Source: an uncultured Christensenella sp.
Lineage (GTDB): Bacteria; Bacillota; Clostridia; Christensenellales; UBA1750
Direction of reading: 5' to 3'
Assembly: GCA_905193155.1 (NCBI GenBank)
Contig: CAJJNQ010000019.1
Span: 1 to 45,674 of the forward strand
DNA: 45,674 nucleotides
Shown in pieces: positions 23,412 through 32,409 of this stretch. Under the pieces are notes generated by a model that saw only the letters and a list, made by a program, of their open reading frames with translations, was not told the DNA's origin and made no database searches. A program made the translations under genes and the position numbers. How positions within the stretch are numbered: position 1 is the stretch's first letter; every line of letters begins with the position of its first letter.

Positions 23412-23432
23412 TTCTGCGGGGGAGGAAACGAT

Positions 23433-26400
23433 TTGCGACTGAAGAAACTCGAAATCTACGGCTTCAAATCCTTTGCCGACCGCGTAGAGATGATCTTTCC
23501 CGACGGCGTGACCGGTGTAGTCGGTCCCAACGGCAGCGGAAAGAGCAACATCGGCGACGCGGTGCGCTGGGTGTTGGGCGAGCAGAGCGCCAAGACCCTG
23601 CGCGGCGCAAAGATGGAGGACGTGATCTTCGGCGGTACCGAGAAGCGCAAGGCGCAGGCCTACTGCGAGGTCAGCCTGGTCTTTGACAATTCCGACGGCA
23701 AGCTCCCGGTGGATTACGCTGAGGTCATGATTACACGCAGAGTTTACCGCAGCGGAGACAGCGAATATTACCTCAATAAATCCCCTTGCCGCCTGCGCGA
23801 TATCATCGATTTGATGCGCGATACCGGCATTGGCAAGGAGGGCTATTCCCTGATCGGTCAGGGACGCATCGACGAAATCCTCTCCGTCAAGAGCGAGGAG
23901 CGCCGCAATGTCTTTGAGGAAGCGGCGGGCATCACCAAGTACAAGGCGCGCAAGGCCGAAGCGGAACGGCGCATGGAGAATACCGCCGAAAATCTCTCCC
24001 GCGTCGAGGATATCTTAAACGAGGTCGGCGCAAGATTGCCGGAGCTGGAAAATCAGGCCGGAAATGCCCGGGAGTACATGAAGCTGACCGATGAGCTGCG
24101 CCGGTTGGAAATCAGCTCCTTTGCTCATAACCACGACCGCCTCACCGACAGCTTGGAACAGGCGGAGGCGCAGAGTGAAAGCCTGAACGCGCAGATACAG
24201 ACCTTGGAAACGAACGATGAAGCGTTGCGCGCAGATAATCGGGAAAAAGAACAGGGAATCCTCGATGCGGAGGCGCACATTGCCGAACTGAATCGGCAAA
24301 TCCTCGATCAGACCCGCTCCTGCGAGATCATCGAGGGAGATTTGGGCGTGTTGCGCGAGCGCATTGCGTCGGCGGAAAAAGATATAGCCCGGCTGGAAAA
24401 AGAAAATGAACAGGCACAGCTCCGCGGCGGCGAATTGGTTCGCCAGCGCGCTGAAAGCCATGAGCGCCGGAACACGCTGGCTTCCGAGCTGGAACAGATC
24501 CGCGCGCATTGCCGTGAGCTTTCCGAGCGCGTGGAAAAGGCCGCGGCGGACGTGCAGCTGCGCGAGGAGACCATCGAGCAAGGCAAGGAGGAGATGATCC
24601 GTTCCTTCAATGCGCTATCCGACGTCAAAAGTGCCAGCGCCCGCCTGACCGCCACGCGCGAGGGCTTGACACAGCGCTTAAGCGTGCTCAAAGAGGGCGG
24701 GCGGGCCGGTCGGGAAGCGGTGGAAGCCGCGCAGCGAGAGGTCGAAAGCGCACAGAAAAAGCTGGACGACGCGCGGGCCGATTTGGATGAGCTGCAAAAA
24801 AAGCGCGCCGAAGCGTTGGCGCGTCAGGGTGCGCTGCAAGCGGAAAATCAGCAGCTGGGCGGAAGTATTCAGCGCACGGGCGGCGCGCTGCGCGAGGCGC
24901 AGTCCCGCCTGAAGATGTTGGAGCAGATGCAGCGCGACTACGAGGGGTATCAGAACTCTGTGCGCGAGGTGCTGCGCAGGTTCGCGGGCAGAGAGGGCGT
25001 TTACGGCGTTGTGGCGGGCATTGTCCATGTGCCGCGCGAGATTGAGCGCGCCGTGGAAATGGCGCTGGGCGGCGCGATGCAGAACATCGTCTGCGATCGA
25101 GAAGAGGACGCAAAGGTCATGATCGACTATTTGCGTGCCAACCGCATGGGCCGTGCGACGTTTCTGCCGCTGTCTTCTGTGCGCGGGCGCGTGCTCAGCG
25201 CGCAGGAGCGGCAGGTGCTGCGCATGGACGGATGTGTGGGACTGGCCTCGGAGCTGGTTCAATATGACGAAAAATTCCGGCCTGTGGTGGAAAACCTGCT
25301 CGGACGCACGGTCGTGGCGCGGAATTTAGATGCGGGCATTGCGATCATGCGCGCCGGGCGGCACGCCTTTCGGCTGGTGACGCTGGAAGGCGACGTGATG
25401 CACTCCGGCGGCTCGATGACGGGCGGATCGGTCAACGCACGCTCCACCTCGATTTTGTCTCGCCAGCGCGAGATTGACGAGCATCGTGCGGCGGCAAAGA
25501 GCCTGAGCGAAAAGCTGGATGCGTTGAACAAGCGCGTCGAGACCATCAAAAACGATCTAACCGAAGCGCAGCGCCATGCCGCGGATGCGGGCGAAGCGGT
25601 GCATCAACAGGATATTGCCGTGCTGCGCGAGCAGGAAGGCGTCAAGTTCGCAAAAGGGCGCGCCGTGCAGGCGGAGCAGGCGCAGAGCCACGCTGCCCTG
25701 GAACGCGAGCAATTGGAGGAGAGCATCCGCGAGATTGACGACGAATTGGAAGCCATGCAGGCGCGCACGGGCCAAGCGGAACAGGCTTCCGTCACGACCC
25801 AGGAGGACATTGCCCGCGCGACGCAGCAGCTGTCCGACAAGCGGCAGGCGCTGGAGCAGCTCAGAGCTGAGCTGGCCGAGCGCCGCGCCACGGAGGCGGG
25901 AAAGCAGGCCGAACTGGAGAATGCGCAGCGCGACGAGCAGCGCTTTGACGGCAGCCGTCAGGAGCTGGAAAGCGCGGCGGCCATTCGCCGGCGTTCCGGG
26001 GAAGCGCTGCGTCAGCGCGCAGAAAAAGACCGCGCAGCGCTGGAAGAAAAGCAGCAAGATGTAGCCAAGCGCCGCGAGATGCTGGAGAACACGCAAAACG
26101 CGCTGAGGGCGGAGGAGACTCGCCGCGAGGAACTGCGCGTGCATGCGTCGGAGCTGAACGATCGGATGGAGGCTTCCCGCAGGCAGAGAGAGGAAGCGCA
26201 GGAAGCGCTGCATCGCGTGCAGATGATGCAGAGCCGCTGGACGGCGGAACTCAAGCAATTGCAGGACCGCATCTGGGAGCGCTACGAGCTGACGCTCGAA
26301 AACGCACGGCCCTTCTGCGATCCGGATTACGACGAGAGTGCCTCGCGTGGCCGCATCGACGCGCTGCGCCAGCAGGTGCGCGCGCTGGGGGCGGTCAACG

Positions 26401-27023
26401 TCGGGGCCTTGCAGGAATACGAGGAGACGCGGACGCGCTATGAGGAAATGGATAAGCAGCGAGCTGATCTGCGCAAGGCGCAGCACGACCTCGAAGAGAT
26501 CGTGAGCGATTTGGTGCGAAAAATGGAAAAGCAGTTCACCGAGCAGTTCAAGCTCCTGAACGAGCATTTTTCCCGCACGTTTACGCAGCTCTTCGGCGGC
26601 GGAACGGCGATGCTCAAATTGCAGGACGAAAAGGACGTGCTCGGCTGCGGCATCGACATCGTCGCGCAGCCGCCGGGCAAGAAACTGCAGCTGCTATCGC
26701 TGCTTTCGGGCGGCGAACGCGCGCTGACGGCCATTGCGATCCTGTTTGCGATGTTGGACATCCGTCCCTCGCCCTTCTGCATACTGGACGAGATCGAGGC
26801 GGCGCTGGACGAAGCGAACGTCGCCAACTTCGCGGACTATCTGAAACAATATTCTCACGACACCCAGTTCATCGTCGTGACCCACCGCAAGGGCACCATG
26901 GAGCGCTGCGACGCGCTCTATGGCGTGGCGATGGAGGAAAAGGGCGTATCCCGCATGGTGTCTGTACAGCTTTCCGAGCTGCAAAAGCAACTGGAGGACG
27001 AAAGCAATGATTTGGAACAGTAA
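23433..27023 (+). CDS. smc: Chromosome partition protein SMC
   Basis: A 1196-residue SMC ATPase that loads onto and organises the chromosome with ScpA/ScpB. N-terminal head with Walker A GPNGSGKS (31-38) and LGEQSAKTLRG; long coiled coil; hinge at about residues 505-670 ending HSGGSMTGGS; second coiled coil; C-terminal head with the ABC signature LSGGERALTA (L1091 on) and Walker B ILDEIEAALDEANV (D1119, E1120). The start is a TTG (23433), supported by GGAGG spaced 7 bases and by family alignment (MRLKKLEIYGFKSF). It overlaps ftsY by 17 bases. Confidence 0.96.
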   Translation: MRLKKLEIYGFKSFADRVEMIFPDGVTGVVGPNGSGKSNIGDAVRWVLGEQSAKTLRGAKMEDVIFGGTEKRKAQAYCEVSLVFDNSDGKLPVDYAEVMITRRVYRSGDSEYYLNKSPCRLRDIIDLMRDTGIGKEGYSLIGQGRIDEILSVKSEERRNVFEEAAGITKYKARKAEAERRMENTAENLSRVEDILNEVGARLPELENQAGNAREYMKLTDELRRLEISSFAHNHDRLTDSLEQAEAQSESLNAQIQTLETNDEALRADNREKEQGILDAEAHIAELNRQILDQTRSCEIIEGDLGVLRERIASAEKDIARLEKENEQAQLRGGELVRQRAESHERRNTLASELEQIRAHCRELSERVEKAAADVQLREETIEQGKEEMIRSFNALSDVKSASARLTATREGLTQRLSVLKEGGRAGREAVEAAQREVESAQKKLDDARADLDELQKKRAEALARQGALQAENQQLGGSIQRTGGALREAQSRLKMLEQMQRDYEGYQNSVREVLRRFAGREGVYGVVAGIVHVPREIERAVEMALGGAMQNIVCDREEDAKVMIDYLRANRMGRATFLPLSSVRGRVLSAQERQVLRMDGCVGLASELVQYDEKFRPVVENLLGRTVVARNLDAGIAIMRAGRHAFRLVTLEGDVMHSGGSMTGGSVNARSTSILSRQREIDEHRAAAKSLSEKLDALNKRVETIKNDLTEAQRHAADAGEAVHQQDIAVLREQEGVKFAKGRAVQAEQAQSHAALEREQLEESIREIDDELEAMQARTGQAEQASVTTQEDIARATQQLSDKRQALEQLRAELAERRATEAGKQAELENAQRDEQRFDGSRQELESAAAIRRRSGEALRQRAEKDRAALEEKQQDVAKRREMLENTQNALRAEETRREELRVHASELNDRMEASRRQREEAQEALHRVQMMQSRWTAELKQLQDRIWERYELTLENARPFCDPDYDESASRGRIDALRQQVRALGAVNVGALQEYEETRTRYEEMDKQRADLRKAQHDLEEIVSDLVRKMEKQFTEQFKLLNEHFSRTFTQLFGGGTAMLKLQDEKDVLGCGIDIVAQPPGKKLQLLSLLSGGERALTAIAILFAMLDIRPSPFCILDEIEAALDEANVANFADYLKQYSHDTQFIVVTHRKGTMERCDALYGVAMEEKGVSRMVSVQLSELQKQLEDESNDLEQ

Positions 27024-28035
27024 GAAAAAGAAGAATGCAGAGATCGAAAACGCCGAAGCCGTCGAAACGACGAAAGCGGCGGAGCAGAACGAATCGGCGC
27101 AGCCTGAACAGGCGGAGCCCGCCGAGAAGAAGGAAAAGAAGGGGCTCTTTGCACGCCTGCGCGAGGGCATGACCAAGACACGCGAATCCATCACCCACGC
27201 CATCGATCAACTCACCGGTGTATACAAGGAGCTGGATGACGATTTCTACGACGATTTGGAAGCGATCCTGATCGGCGCGGACGTGGGCGTCAGAACCACC
27301 GAGGAGATCATCTCCCGCCTGAAGGAAGAGGTGCGCCGTCGCCGCGAGGGCAACCCCGAAGCCGTGCGCGGCATCCTCAAGGAGATCGTGGCGGAGATGA
27401 TGGATGCGCCCGCTTTTGATCCCAAGAGCCCGTCGGTCATCCTGGTCGTGGGCGTCAACGGCGTGGGCAAGACCACCACCATCGGCAAGCTGGCCTGCCA
27501 TTTCAAGGAGCGGGGCAAAAACGTGGTGCTGGCCGCGGGCGACACCTTCCGCGCGGCGGCTTCCGAACAGCTGACCATCTGGGCGCAGCGTGCGGGCGTG
27601 CCCATCATCGCGCACGGCGAAGGCGCAGATCCTGCGGCGGTCGTGTTTGACGCAGTGGCTTCGTGCAAGGCGCGCAAGGCCGATCTGCTCATCGTCGATA
27701 CCGCAGGCCGCCTGCACAACAAGACGCACCTGATGGAGGAACTCAAGAAGATGCGCCGCGTCATAGACCGAGACTATCCGGAAGCGGACGTGCACGTTCT
27801 GCTGGTGCTCGACGGCGCGACGGGACAGAACGGCGTCAATCAGGCGCGCGTGTTCCGCGATACGGTCGATCTGGACGGTATCGTGCTGACCAAGCTGGAC
27901 GGCACGGCCAAGGGCGGCGTGGTGATTTCCATCAAGGAGGAATTGCAGCTGCCGGTTTATTTCGTCGGCGTGGGCGAGCAGAAGGATGATTTGCAGGTGT
28001 TCAACGCCAAGGATTACGCCGACGCGATTTTCTAA
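27007..28035 (+). CDS. ftsY: Signal recognition particle receptor FtsY
   Basis: A 342-residue SRP GTPase that docks ribosome-SRP complexes at the membrane. An Ala/Glu/Lys-rich acidic N-terminal region (about residues 1-45) is followed by the NG domain: G1 GVNGVGKTTT (149 on), AGDTFRAAASEQL, G3 DTAGRLHNK and G4 TKLDGTAKGG. The ATG at 27007 lies inside the end of smc, so translation is probably coupled. The longer frame from 26920 would overlap smc further and has no support. Confidence 0.95.
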   Translation: MIWNSKKKKNAEIENAEAVETTKAAEQNESAQPEQAEPAEKKEKKGLFARLREGMTKTRESITHAIDQLTGVYKELDDDFYDDLEAILIGADVGVRTTEEIISRLKEEVRRRREGNPEAVRGILKEIVAEMMDAPAFDPKSPSVILVVGVNGVGKTTTIGKLACHFKERGKNVVLAAGDTFRAAASEQLTIWAQRAGVPIIAHGEGADPAAVVFDAVASCKARKADLLIVDTAGRLHNKTHLMEELKKMRRVIDRDYPEADVHVLLVLDGATGQNGVNQARVFRDTVDLDGIVLTKLDGTAKGGVVISIKEELQLPVYFVGVGEQKDDLQVFNAKDYADAIF

Positions 28036-28044
28036 GGAGAAAAG

Positions 28045-28506
28045 ATGGAAGAAATCCTATTGCGCCGTGCAGAAGCGGGGGATGCGCTGCTGCTGACCGA
28101 GCTGCGCAAGACGGTGCTCATTGCGGCCAACCGCCTGCCGGAGGATGCGGATCTTTCCGCGATTGAGGAGCCTTGCCGGCTTTATTTTGCCGATACGCGC
28201 CGCCAGACGACCTATCTGGCGTTCTGCGCTGAGGAGATCGCGGGCGTAGGTTCCGTGGATTATCACATCGAGATGCCCACGGTTTCCAACCCCACAGGAG
28301 AATGCGCGTTTTTGATGAACATCTACACCGCACCCGCCTACCGCAGGCGGGGCGTTGCGCGGCGGATCGTGGAAAAGCTCATCGAGGACGCAAAGGCGCG
28401 CGGCATCCGCAGTGTGCTGCTGGAGGCCACCGAAATGGGCAGGCCGCTGTATGAAAGCCTCGGCTTCGAGGACGCGCAGGGGTACATGCGGTTAAAGTTG
28501 CGTTAA
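28045..28506 (+). CDS. GNAT family N-acetyltransferase
   Basis: A 153-residue GNAT protein: motif D/A with CAFLMNIYTAPAYRRRGVARRIVEKLIEDAKARGI (acetyl-CoA pyrophosphate loop RRRGVA) and the C-terminal YESLGFEDAQGYMRLKL. The target is unknown. It lies 9 bases after ftsY with GGAGAAAAG upstream, and is an accessory insertion between ftsY and ylxM/ffh. Confidence 0.88.
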   Translation: MEEILLRRAEAGDALLLTELRKTVLIAANRLPEDADLSAIEEPCRLYFADTRRQTTYLAFCAEEIAGVGSVDYHIEMPTVSNPTGECAFLMNIYTAPAYRRRGVARRIVEKLIEDAKARGIRSVLLEATEMGRPLYESLGFEDAQGYMRLKLR

Positions 28507-28530
28507 ATCCAATCTGTAAAGCAAAACGGC

Positions 28531-28559
28531 TTGACATCCGAGAGAGGAGCAGGTATAAT
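28531..28559 (+). promoter_or_regulatory. Consensus sigma-A promoter of ylxM-ffh
   Basis: TTGACA (28531-28536), 17 bases, TATAAT (28554-28559): a perfect consensus promoter. The start point near 28566 rules out any ylxM start upstream of it. The leader carries a short hairpin, TTTCGC (28578-28583) with GCGAAA (28591-28596). Confidence 0.93.
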
Positions 28560-28614
28560 GCTCAAGGTGTCAAGCTGTTTCGCTGTACAGGCGAAAGCGG
28601 GGGAGGGATCGCGT

Positions 28615-28947
28615 ATGGAAGCGGCGCATAATGTCGAACTGATGCGTCTGCTGGATTTTTACGGCGCGATGCTCACCGACCGCCAGCATGAAATGCTGCG
28701 CCTGCGTCTGGAGGAGGACCTTTCTCTTTCCGAAATCGCGGAGGGCTTCGGCGTATCGCGCCAGGCCGTCAACGATGCGCTGCGCAAGGCGGAAAAGACG
28801 CTGACCGAGATGGAGCAGAAGCTCCGGCTCGTTGAAAAATACAGGGCGCTGCACCGCATGGCCGGGCAGGCGGCCCGTGCGCTGGACGGCGGAGACGCCG
28901 CCGGGGCGCGAAGAATACTCGAAAAGATGCTGAAGGAGGGCGTATAA
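28615..28947 (+). CDS. ylxM: YlxM, helix-turn-helix protein linked to SRP
   Basis: A 110-residue protein of the UPF0122/YlxM family, found next to ffh in Firmicutes and reported to modulate SRP activity. A sigma-70 region-4-like helix-turn-helix is plain: LTDRQHEMLRLRLEEDLSLS then EIAEGFGVSRQAVNDALRKAEKTL. The ATG at 28615 is preceded by GGGGGAGGG. The stop overlaps the ffh start (TAATG), giving tight coupling. Confidence 0.92.
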   Translation: MEAAHNVELMRLLDFYGAMLTDRQHEMLRLRLEEDLSLSEIAEGFGVSRQAVNDALRKAEKTLTEMEQKLRLVEKYRALHRMAGQAARALDGGDAAGARRILEKMLKEGV

Positions 28948-30287
28948 TGGCGTTTGAAGGACTGGCCGATAAGCTGCAGGCGGCGTTCCAGAAGCTGACA
29001 AGCCGCGGCAAACTGACCGAAAAGGACGTCAAGGAAGCGATGCGCGAGGTGCGCATGGCCCTGCTGGAGGCGGACGTCAACTATCTGGTGGTCAAGGATT
29101 TCGTCAAGCGCGTCACCGACCGCGCCGTGGGCGAGGAGATCTTTTCCACGTTGAACGCGGGGCAGACCGTCATCAAGATTGTGCGCGAGGAAATGACCGC
29201 GCTGATGGGCGGAACCCAAGCCAAGCTGGAATTCACCGGCAACCCGCCCACCGTCATCATGCTCATCGGCCTTCAGGGCGCCGGTAAAACCACACTGGCG
29301 GGCAAGCTCGCCGGGATGCTGCAGAAGCAGGGCAAGCGCCCGATGCTCGTCGCGGCGGACGTTTACCGCCCCGCCGCCATCAAGCAGTTGCAGGTGGTGG
29401 GTTCGCAGGTGAACGTGCCCGTCTTTGAGATGGGTCAGGGCGATCCTGTGGAAATCGTGCGCGCAGGCAAGCGCGAAGCCATCCGCACACTGAAAGATGT
29501 GATGATCGTCGATACCGCAGGCCGCCTGCAAATCGACGAAACCCTGATGCAGGAACTTGAAAACATCAAGCAGGAGCTGAATCCGCAGGAAATCCTGCTC
29601 GTCGTGGACGCGATGACCGGCCAGGAGGCTGTCAACGTCGCCAAGACCTTCGATGAAAAGCTGGGCGTGACCGGCGTTGTGCTGACCAAGCTGGACGGCG
29701 ATACCCGCGGCGGCGCGGCGCTTTCCATCCGGGCTGTCACCGGCAAGCCCATCAAGTTCTCCTCCGTGGGGGAAAAGCTCGACCAGATCGAGCCGTTCTA
29801 CCCTGACCGCATGGCCAGCCGCATCCTCGGCATGGGCGACGTTCTGACGCTGATCGACAAGGCCAGCGCCCTGGTGGACGAGCAGCGCGCCGCGGATCTG
29901 GAGCAGAAGCTGCGCAAAAACCAGTTCACTCTCGAAGACTTCCTCGATCAGTTCCAGCAGATGCGCAAGATGGGCGGCATGAACGATATGCTCTCGATGC
30001 TCCCCGGCGGCAACAAGATCGCCGAGCAGGTCGATGAGGACGAAATGAACCGCAACATGGCCAGAACCGAGGCCATCATCCTTTCCATGACGCCGAAGGA
30101 GCGCCGCAATCCCCAGATCCTCAACGCCTCGCGCAAAAAACGCATCGCGGCGGGATCGGGCACGTCGGTGCAGCAGATCAACCAGCTGCTCAAGCAGTTT
30201 GAGCAAACTCAGGCCATGATGAAGCAGTTCGGCAAAATGGGCAAGGGCGGCAAAAAGATGCGCGGCAGGATGCCGTTTAAGTTCTGA
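28947..30287 (+). CDS. ffh: Signal recognition particle protein Ffh
   Basis: A 446-residue SRP54 GTPase that binds signal peptides and SRP RNA. N domain (residues 1-90), G domain with GLQGAGKTTLAGKLA, AADVYRPAAIKQL, DTAGRLQIDE and TKLDGDTRGGAAL, then the Met-rich M domain from about residue 300 with RKMGGMNDMLSMLPGG, SMTPKERRNPQILNASRKKRIAAGSG and a C-terminal run rich in Met, Gly and Lys. All parts are complete. The SRP RNA gene itself was not seen in the window. Confidence 0.97.
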   Translation: MAFEGLADKLQAAFQKLTSRGKLTEKDVKEAMREVRMALLEADVNYLVVKDFVKRVTDRAVGEEIFSTLNAGQTVIKIVREEMTALMGGTQAKLEFTGNPPTVIMLIGLQGAGKTTLAGKLAGMLQKQGKRPMLVAADVYRPAAIKQLQVVGSQVNVPVFEMGQGDPVEIVRAGKREAIRTLKDVMIVDTAGRLQIDETLMQELENIKQELNPQEILLVVDAMTGQEAVNVAKTFDEKLGVTGVVLTKLDGDTRGGAALSIRAVTGKPIKFSSVGEKLDQIEPFYPDRMASRILGMGDVLTLIDKASALVDEQRAADLEQKLRKNQFTLEDFLDQFQQMRKMGGMNDMLSMLPGGNKIAEQVDEDEMNRNMARTEAIILSMTPKERRNPQILNASRKKRIAAGSGTSVQQINQLLKQFEQTQAMMKQFGKMGKGGKKMRGRMPFKF

Positions 30288-30289
30288 TA

Positions 30290-30318
30290 TTGTTTCCAAG
30301 CAATTGGAATGATATATT
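30290..30318 (+). promoter_or_regulatory. Possible promoter with internal palindrome before rpsP
   Basis: TTGTTT (30290-30295), 17 bases, TATATT (30313-30318). The palindrome TTCCAA-GCAA-TTGGAA (30294-30309) lies between the boxes. The AT-rich context supports promoter activity, but rpsP could equally be read from ffh. Confidence 0.45.
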
Positions 30319-30348
30319 TTCTATAAGATTTTCAGGAGGTAACACACA

Positions 30349-30594
30349 ATGGCAGTTAAGATTCGTTTGAAGCGCATGGGCATGAAGGGCGAGCCCTTCT
30401 ACCGCATCGTTGTGGCTGACAGCCGCACCCCCCGCGACGGCCGTTTCATCGAGGAGATCGGTACGTTCAACCCCGTCAAGGACGACAAGGCGATCACTCT
30501 GGATGTTGAGCGCGCCAAGTACTGGCTCGGCGTTGGCGCTCAGCCTTCCCAGACCGTCAAGACCGTGTTGCGCAAGGGCGGCGCGATCGACTGA
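30349..30594 (+). CDS. rpsP: 30S ribosomal protein bS16
   Basis: An 81-residue ribosomal protein with the standard MAVKIRLKRMGMKGEPFYRI start, VVADSRTPRDGRFIEEIGTF and the C-terminal VGAQPSQTVKTVL. AGGAGGT precedes the ATG. It opens the conserved rpsP-khpA-rimM-trmD-rplS group. Confidence 0.97.
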   Translation: MAVKIRLKRMGMKGEPFYRIVVADSRTPRDGRFIEEIGTFNPVKDDKAITLDVERAKYWLGVGAQPSQTVKTVLRKGGAID

Positions 30595-30646
30595 TTTTTC
30601 CCCGTTGCCTTTGTCCCTTTTAAGGACAAGCTAAGGAGGATACAAC

Positions 30647-30874
30647 ATGACTGAACTGGTCAAGTATATTGCGTGCCAGCTGGTCGATCATCCCGATCAG
30701 GTGCAGGTCAACGAGGTGCAGGGCGAGCAGGCGCTCATCCTGGAGCTTCATGTCGCGCCGGAAGATATGGGCAAGGTGATCGGTAAACAAGGCCGCATTG
30801 CCAAGGCGATCCGCTCCGTGGTCAAGGCCGCAAGCCTCAAGACCGGCGAGAACGTCATGGTGGAGATCGTGTAA
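30647..30874 (+). CDS. khpA: KH-domain RNA-binding protein KhpA
   Basis: A 75-residue single KH-domain protein (YlqC). The GxxG loop is in MGKVIGKQGRIAKAIRSVVK. In Streptococcus, KhpA pairs with KhpB (Jag) to bind RNA and affect cell elongation. It sits in its usual place between rpsP and rimM; GGAGGA precedes the ATG. Confidence 0.93.
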   Translation: MTELVKYIACQLVDHPDQVQVNEVQGEQALILELHVAPEDMGKVIGKQGRIAKAIRSVVKAASLKTGENVMVEIV

Positions 30875-30885
30875 TCAAGCTGGGA

Positions 30886-30924
30886 AAGGAGCAGTCCGGC
30901 GCATCGCCCGATTGCTCCTTCTTT
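30886..30924 (+). terminator. Attenuator-like terminator between khpA and rimM
   Basis: AAGGAGCA (30886-30893) pairs with TGCTCCTT (30913-30920); an inner GGCG/CGCC helix (30898-30908) extends it, and CTTTGT follows. The 5' arm carries an AAGGAG sequence. It could lower transcription into rimM-trmD relative to rpsP-khpA. Confidence 0.65.
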
Positions 30925-30953
30925 GTATCAAAAAGCATTACGGAGGAAAACCG

Positions 30954-31475
30954 ATGAAAAAGTTTCTTTTGATCGGTCAGGCGGTCAAGCCGCAGGGCGT
31001 GCGGGGCGAGATCAAGGTACTGCCCGCGACCGACGATGTGGAGCGCTTCTGCGACCTGGAAAACGTGTTCTTGGACGAGAAGGGTGAAATCTGCAAGAAG
31101 GTCGAATCCGCTCGCACGCGCGAGGGCTTTGCCTACGTCAAGCTCGAGGGCGTGGACGACCGCGACGAAGCGGAATGCCTGCGCGGCTGCAGCCTTTATA
31201 TCGACCGCGCGCACGCCGTGCAGCTGCCGGAGGGGAGGTACTATATCTCCGATCTGATCGGCATGAGGGTGCAGGATGAAACCGGCGCGGAGCTGGGGCG
31301 GCTTTCCGATGTGATGCAGGCGGGAGGCAACGACGTATACGAAGTTGCGGGCGGGCGAACCTTCCGCTTTCCGGCGCTGAAAAGGGTGCTCAAGGGCGTG
31401 GACGTGGAAAACGGCGTGATGACGCTGGACAGCGCTGTGCTTTCCGAAATTGCGGTGTACGACGATGAGGATTAA
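30954..31475 (+). CDS. rimM: Ribosome maturation factor RimM
   Basis: A 173-residue factor for 30S head assembly, binding uS19. The N-terminal barrel begins LLIGQAVKPQGVRGEIKV, and the PRC-barrel part includes YYISDLIGMRVQDETGAELG and GGNDVYEV. The ATG at 30954 follows GGAGG; the longer frame from 30798 overlaps khpA and is not used. It overlaps trmD by 11 bases. Confidence 0.94.
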   Translation: MKKFLLIGQAVKPQGVRGEIKVLPATDDVERFCDLENVFLDEKGEICKKVESARTREGFAYVKLEGVDDRDEAECLRGCSLYIDRAHAVQLPEGRYYISDLIGMRVQDETGAELGRLSDVMQAGGNDVYEVAGGRTFRFPALKRVLKGVDVENGVMTLDSAVLSEIAVYDDED

Positions 31476-32262
31476 GATCCTGACGCTGTTTCCGGAGATG
31501 TTTATGCCGGTGCTCGGCGCCAGCATCACCGGCCGCGCCATTGACAACGGCATTCTGGCCATAGAACCGATCAACATCCGGGATTATACGCTCAACAAGC
31601 ATCACCGCTGTGACGACTATCCTTACGGCGGCGGCGCGGGCATGGTCATGACCCCGCAGCCGGTTTTCGACTGCATGCGCGCGGCGATGAAGGATTTTCC
31701 TGCCCGGCGCATCCTGCTCTCGCCCAGAGGGGCCGTGCTGACCCAGCAGCGCGCCAAAGAGCTGGCGCAGGAGGAAAACCTCATCTTTCTCTGCGGGCAT
31801 TATGAGGGCGTGGATCAGCGGGCCATTGACGCGCTGATCGACGAGGAGATTTCCATCGGGGATTATGTGCTCACCGGCGGCGAACTGGCCGCGATGGTGG
31901 TGATCGACTGCCTGTCGCGCCATATCCCCGGCGTGCTGGGCAGCGACGAGTCCGCGCAGGAGGAGAGCTTCTCCGATGCACTGCTGGAATACCCGCAGTA
32001 TACCCGTCCGGCGGTCTATGAGGGGATGAGCGTGCCGGATGTGCTGCTCTCCGGCCATGACGCCAACATTAAAAAGTGGCGCAGGGAGCGCAGTCTGGAC
32101 ATCACCAGGGAGCGCCGGCCGGAGCTTTTGGAAAAGGCGCAGCTCGAGCAGAGCGACCGCGTGTATCTCGGCTGGGAAGCTCCGCCGGTCAAGCGCAGAA
32201 GGCATAAGAAGAAGCCTGCGATGCCTGCGCAGGAGCCTGAAAATTTACCGGAGGAGCCGTAA
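31465..32262 (+). CDS. trmD: tRNA (guanine37-N1)-methyltransferase
   Basis: A 265-residue SPOUT methyltransferase that makes m1G37 to prevent frameshifting. Clear motifs: RIKILTLFPEMF, DDYPYGGGAGMVM, ILLSPRGAVLTQQ, LCGHYEGVDQR and the knotted IGDYVLTGGELAAMVVIDC. The C-terminal tail (KRRRHKKKPAMPAQEPENLPEEP region) is about 20 residues of basic then acidic, Pro-rich extra sequence. The start lies inside the end of rimM. Confidence 0.95.
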   Translation: MRIKILTLFPEMFMPVLGASITGRAIDNGILAIEPINIRDYTLNKHHRCDDYPYGGGAGMVMTPQPVFDCMRAAMKDFPARRILLSPRGAVLTQQRAKELAQEENLIFLCGHYEGVDQRAIDALIDEEISIGDYVLTGGELAAMVVIDCLSRHIPGVLGSDESAQEESFSDALLEYPQYTRPAVYEGMSVPDVLLSGHDANIKKWRRERSLDITRERRPELLEKAQLEQSDRVYLGWEAPPVKRRRHKKKPAMPAQEPENLPEEP

Positions 32263-32268
32263 AATCAC

Positions 32269-32297
32269 TTGATTTTTACGCTTTCTGATGATATAAT
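32269..32297 (+). promoter_or_regulatory. Promoter of rplS
   Basis: TTGATT (32269-32274), 17 bases, TATAAT (32292-32297), just past the trmD stop. It gives rplS its own transcript with a leader of about 105 bases. Confidence 0.85.
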
Positions 32298-32303
32298 ACC
32301 AAG

Positions 32304-32409
32304 CGTTGACTCAAATGAAGGGGCGGTCCGCTGCTGTTTCGACCGATGCGTGCCCTGCGCACGACCGGCAAGAGCATGAACGTCTACACAGGGAAGGAGA
32401 TTTTCAACA
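32304..32409 (+). promoter_or_regulatory. Structured 5' leader of rplS, candidate L19 autoregulatory RNA
   Basis: CGGTC (32324-32328) can pair with GACCG at 32341-32345 or with a second GACCG at 32363-32367. Between them lies the stem CGTGC/GCACG (32349-32353, 32359-32363), which shares a base with the second GACCG. The two folds are mutually exclusive. L19 leader RNAs are known in Firmicutes, but I cannot confirm that this one belongs to that family. Confidence 0.45.
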
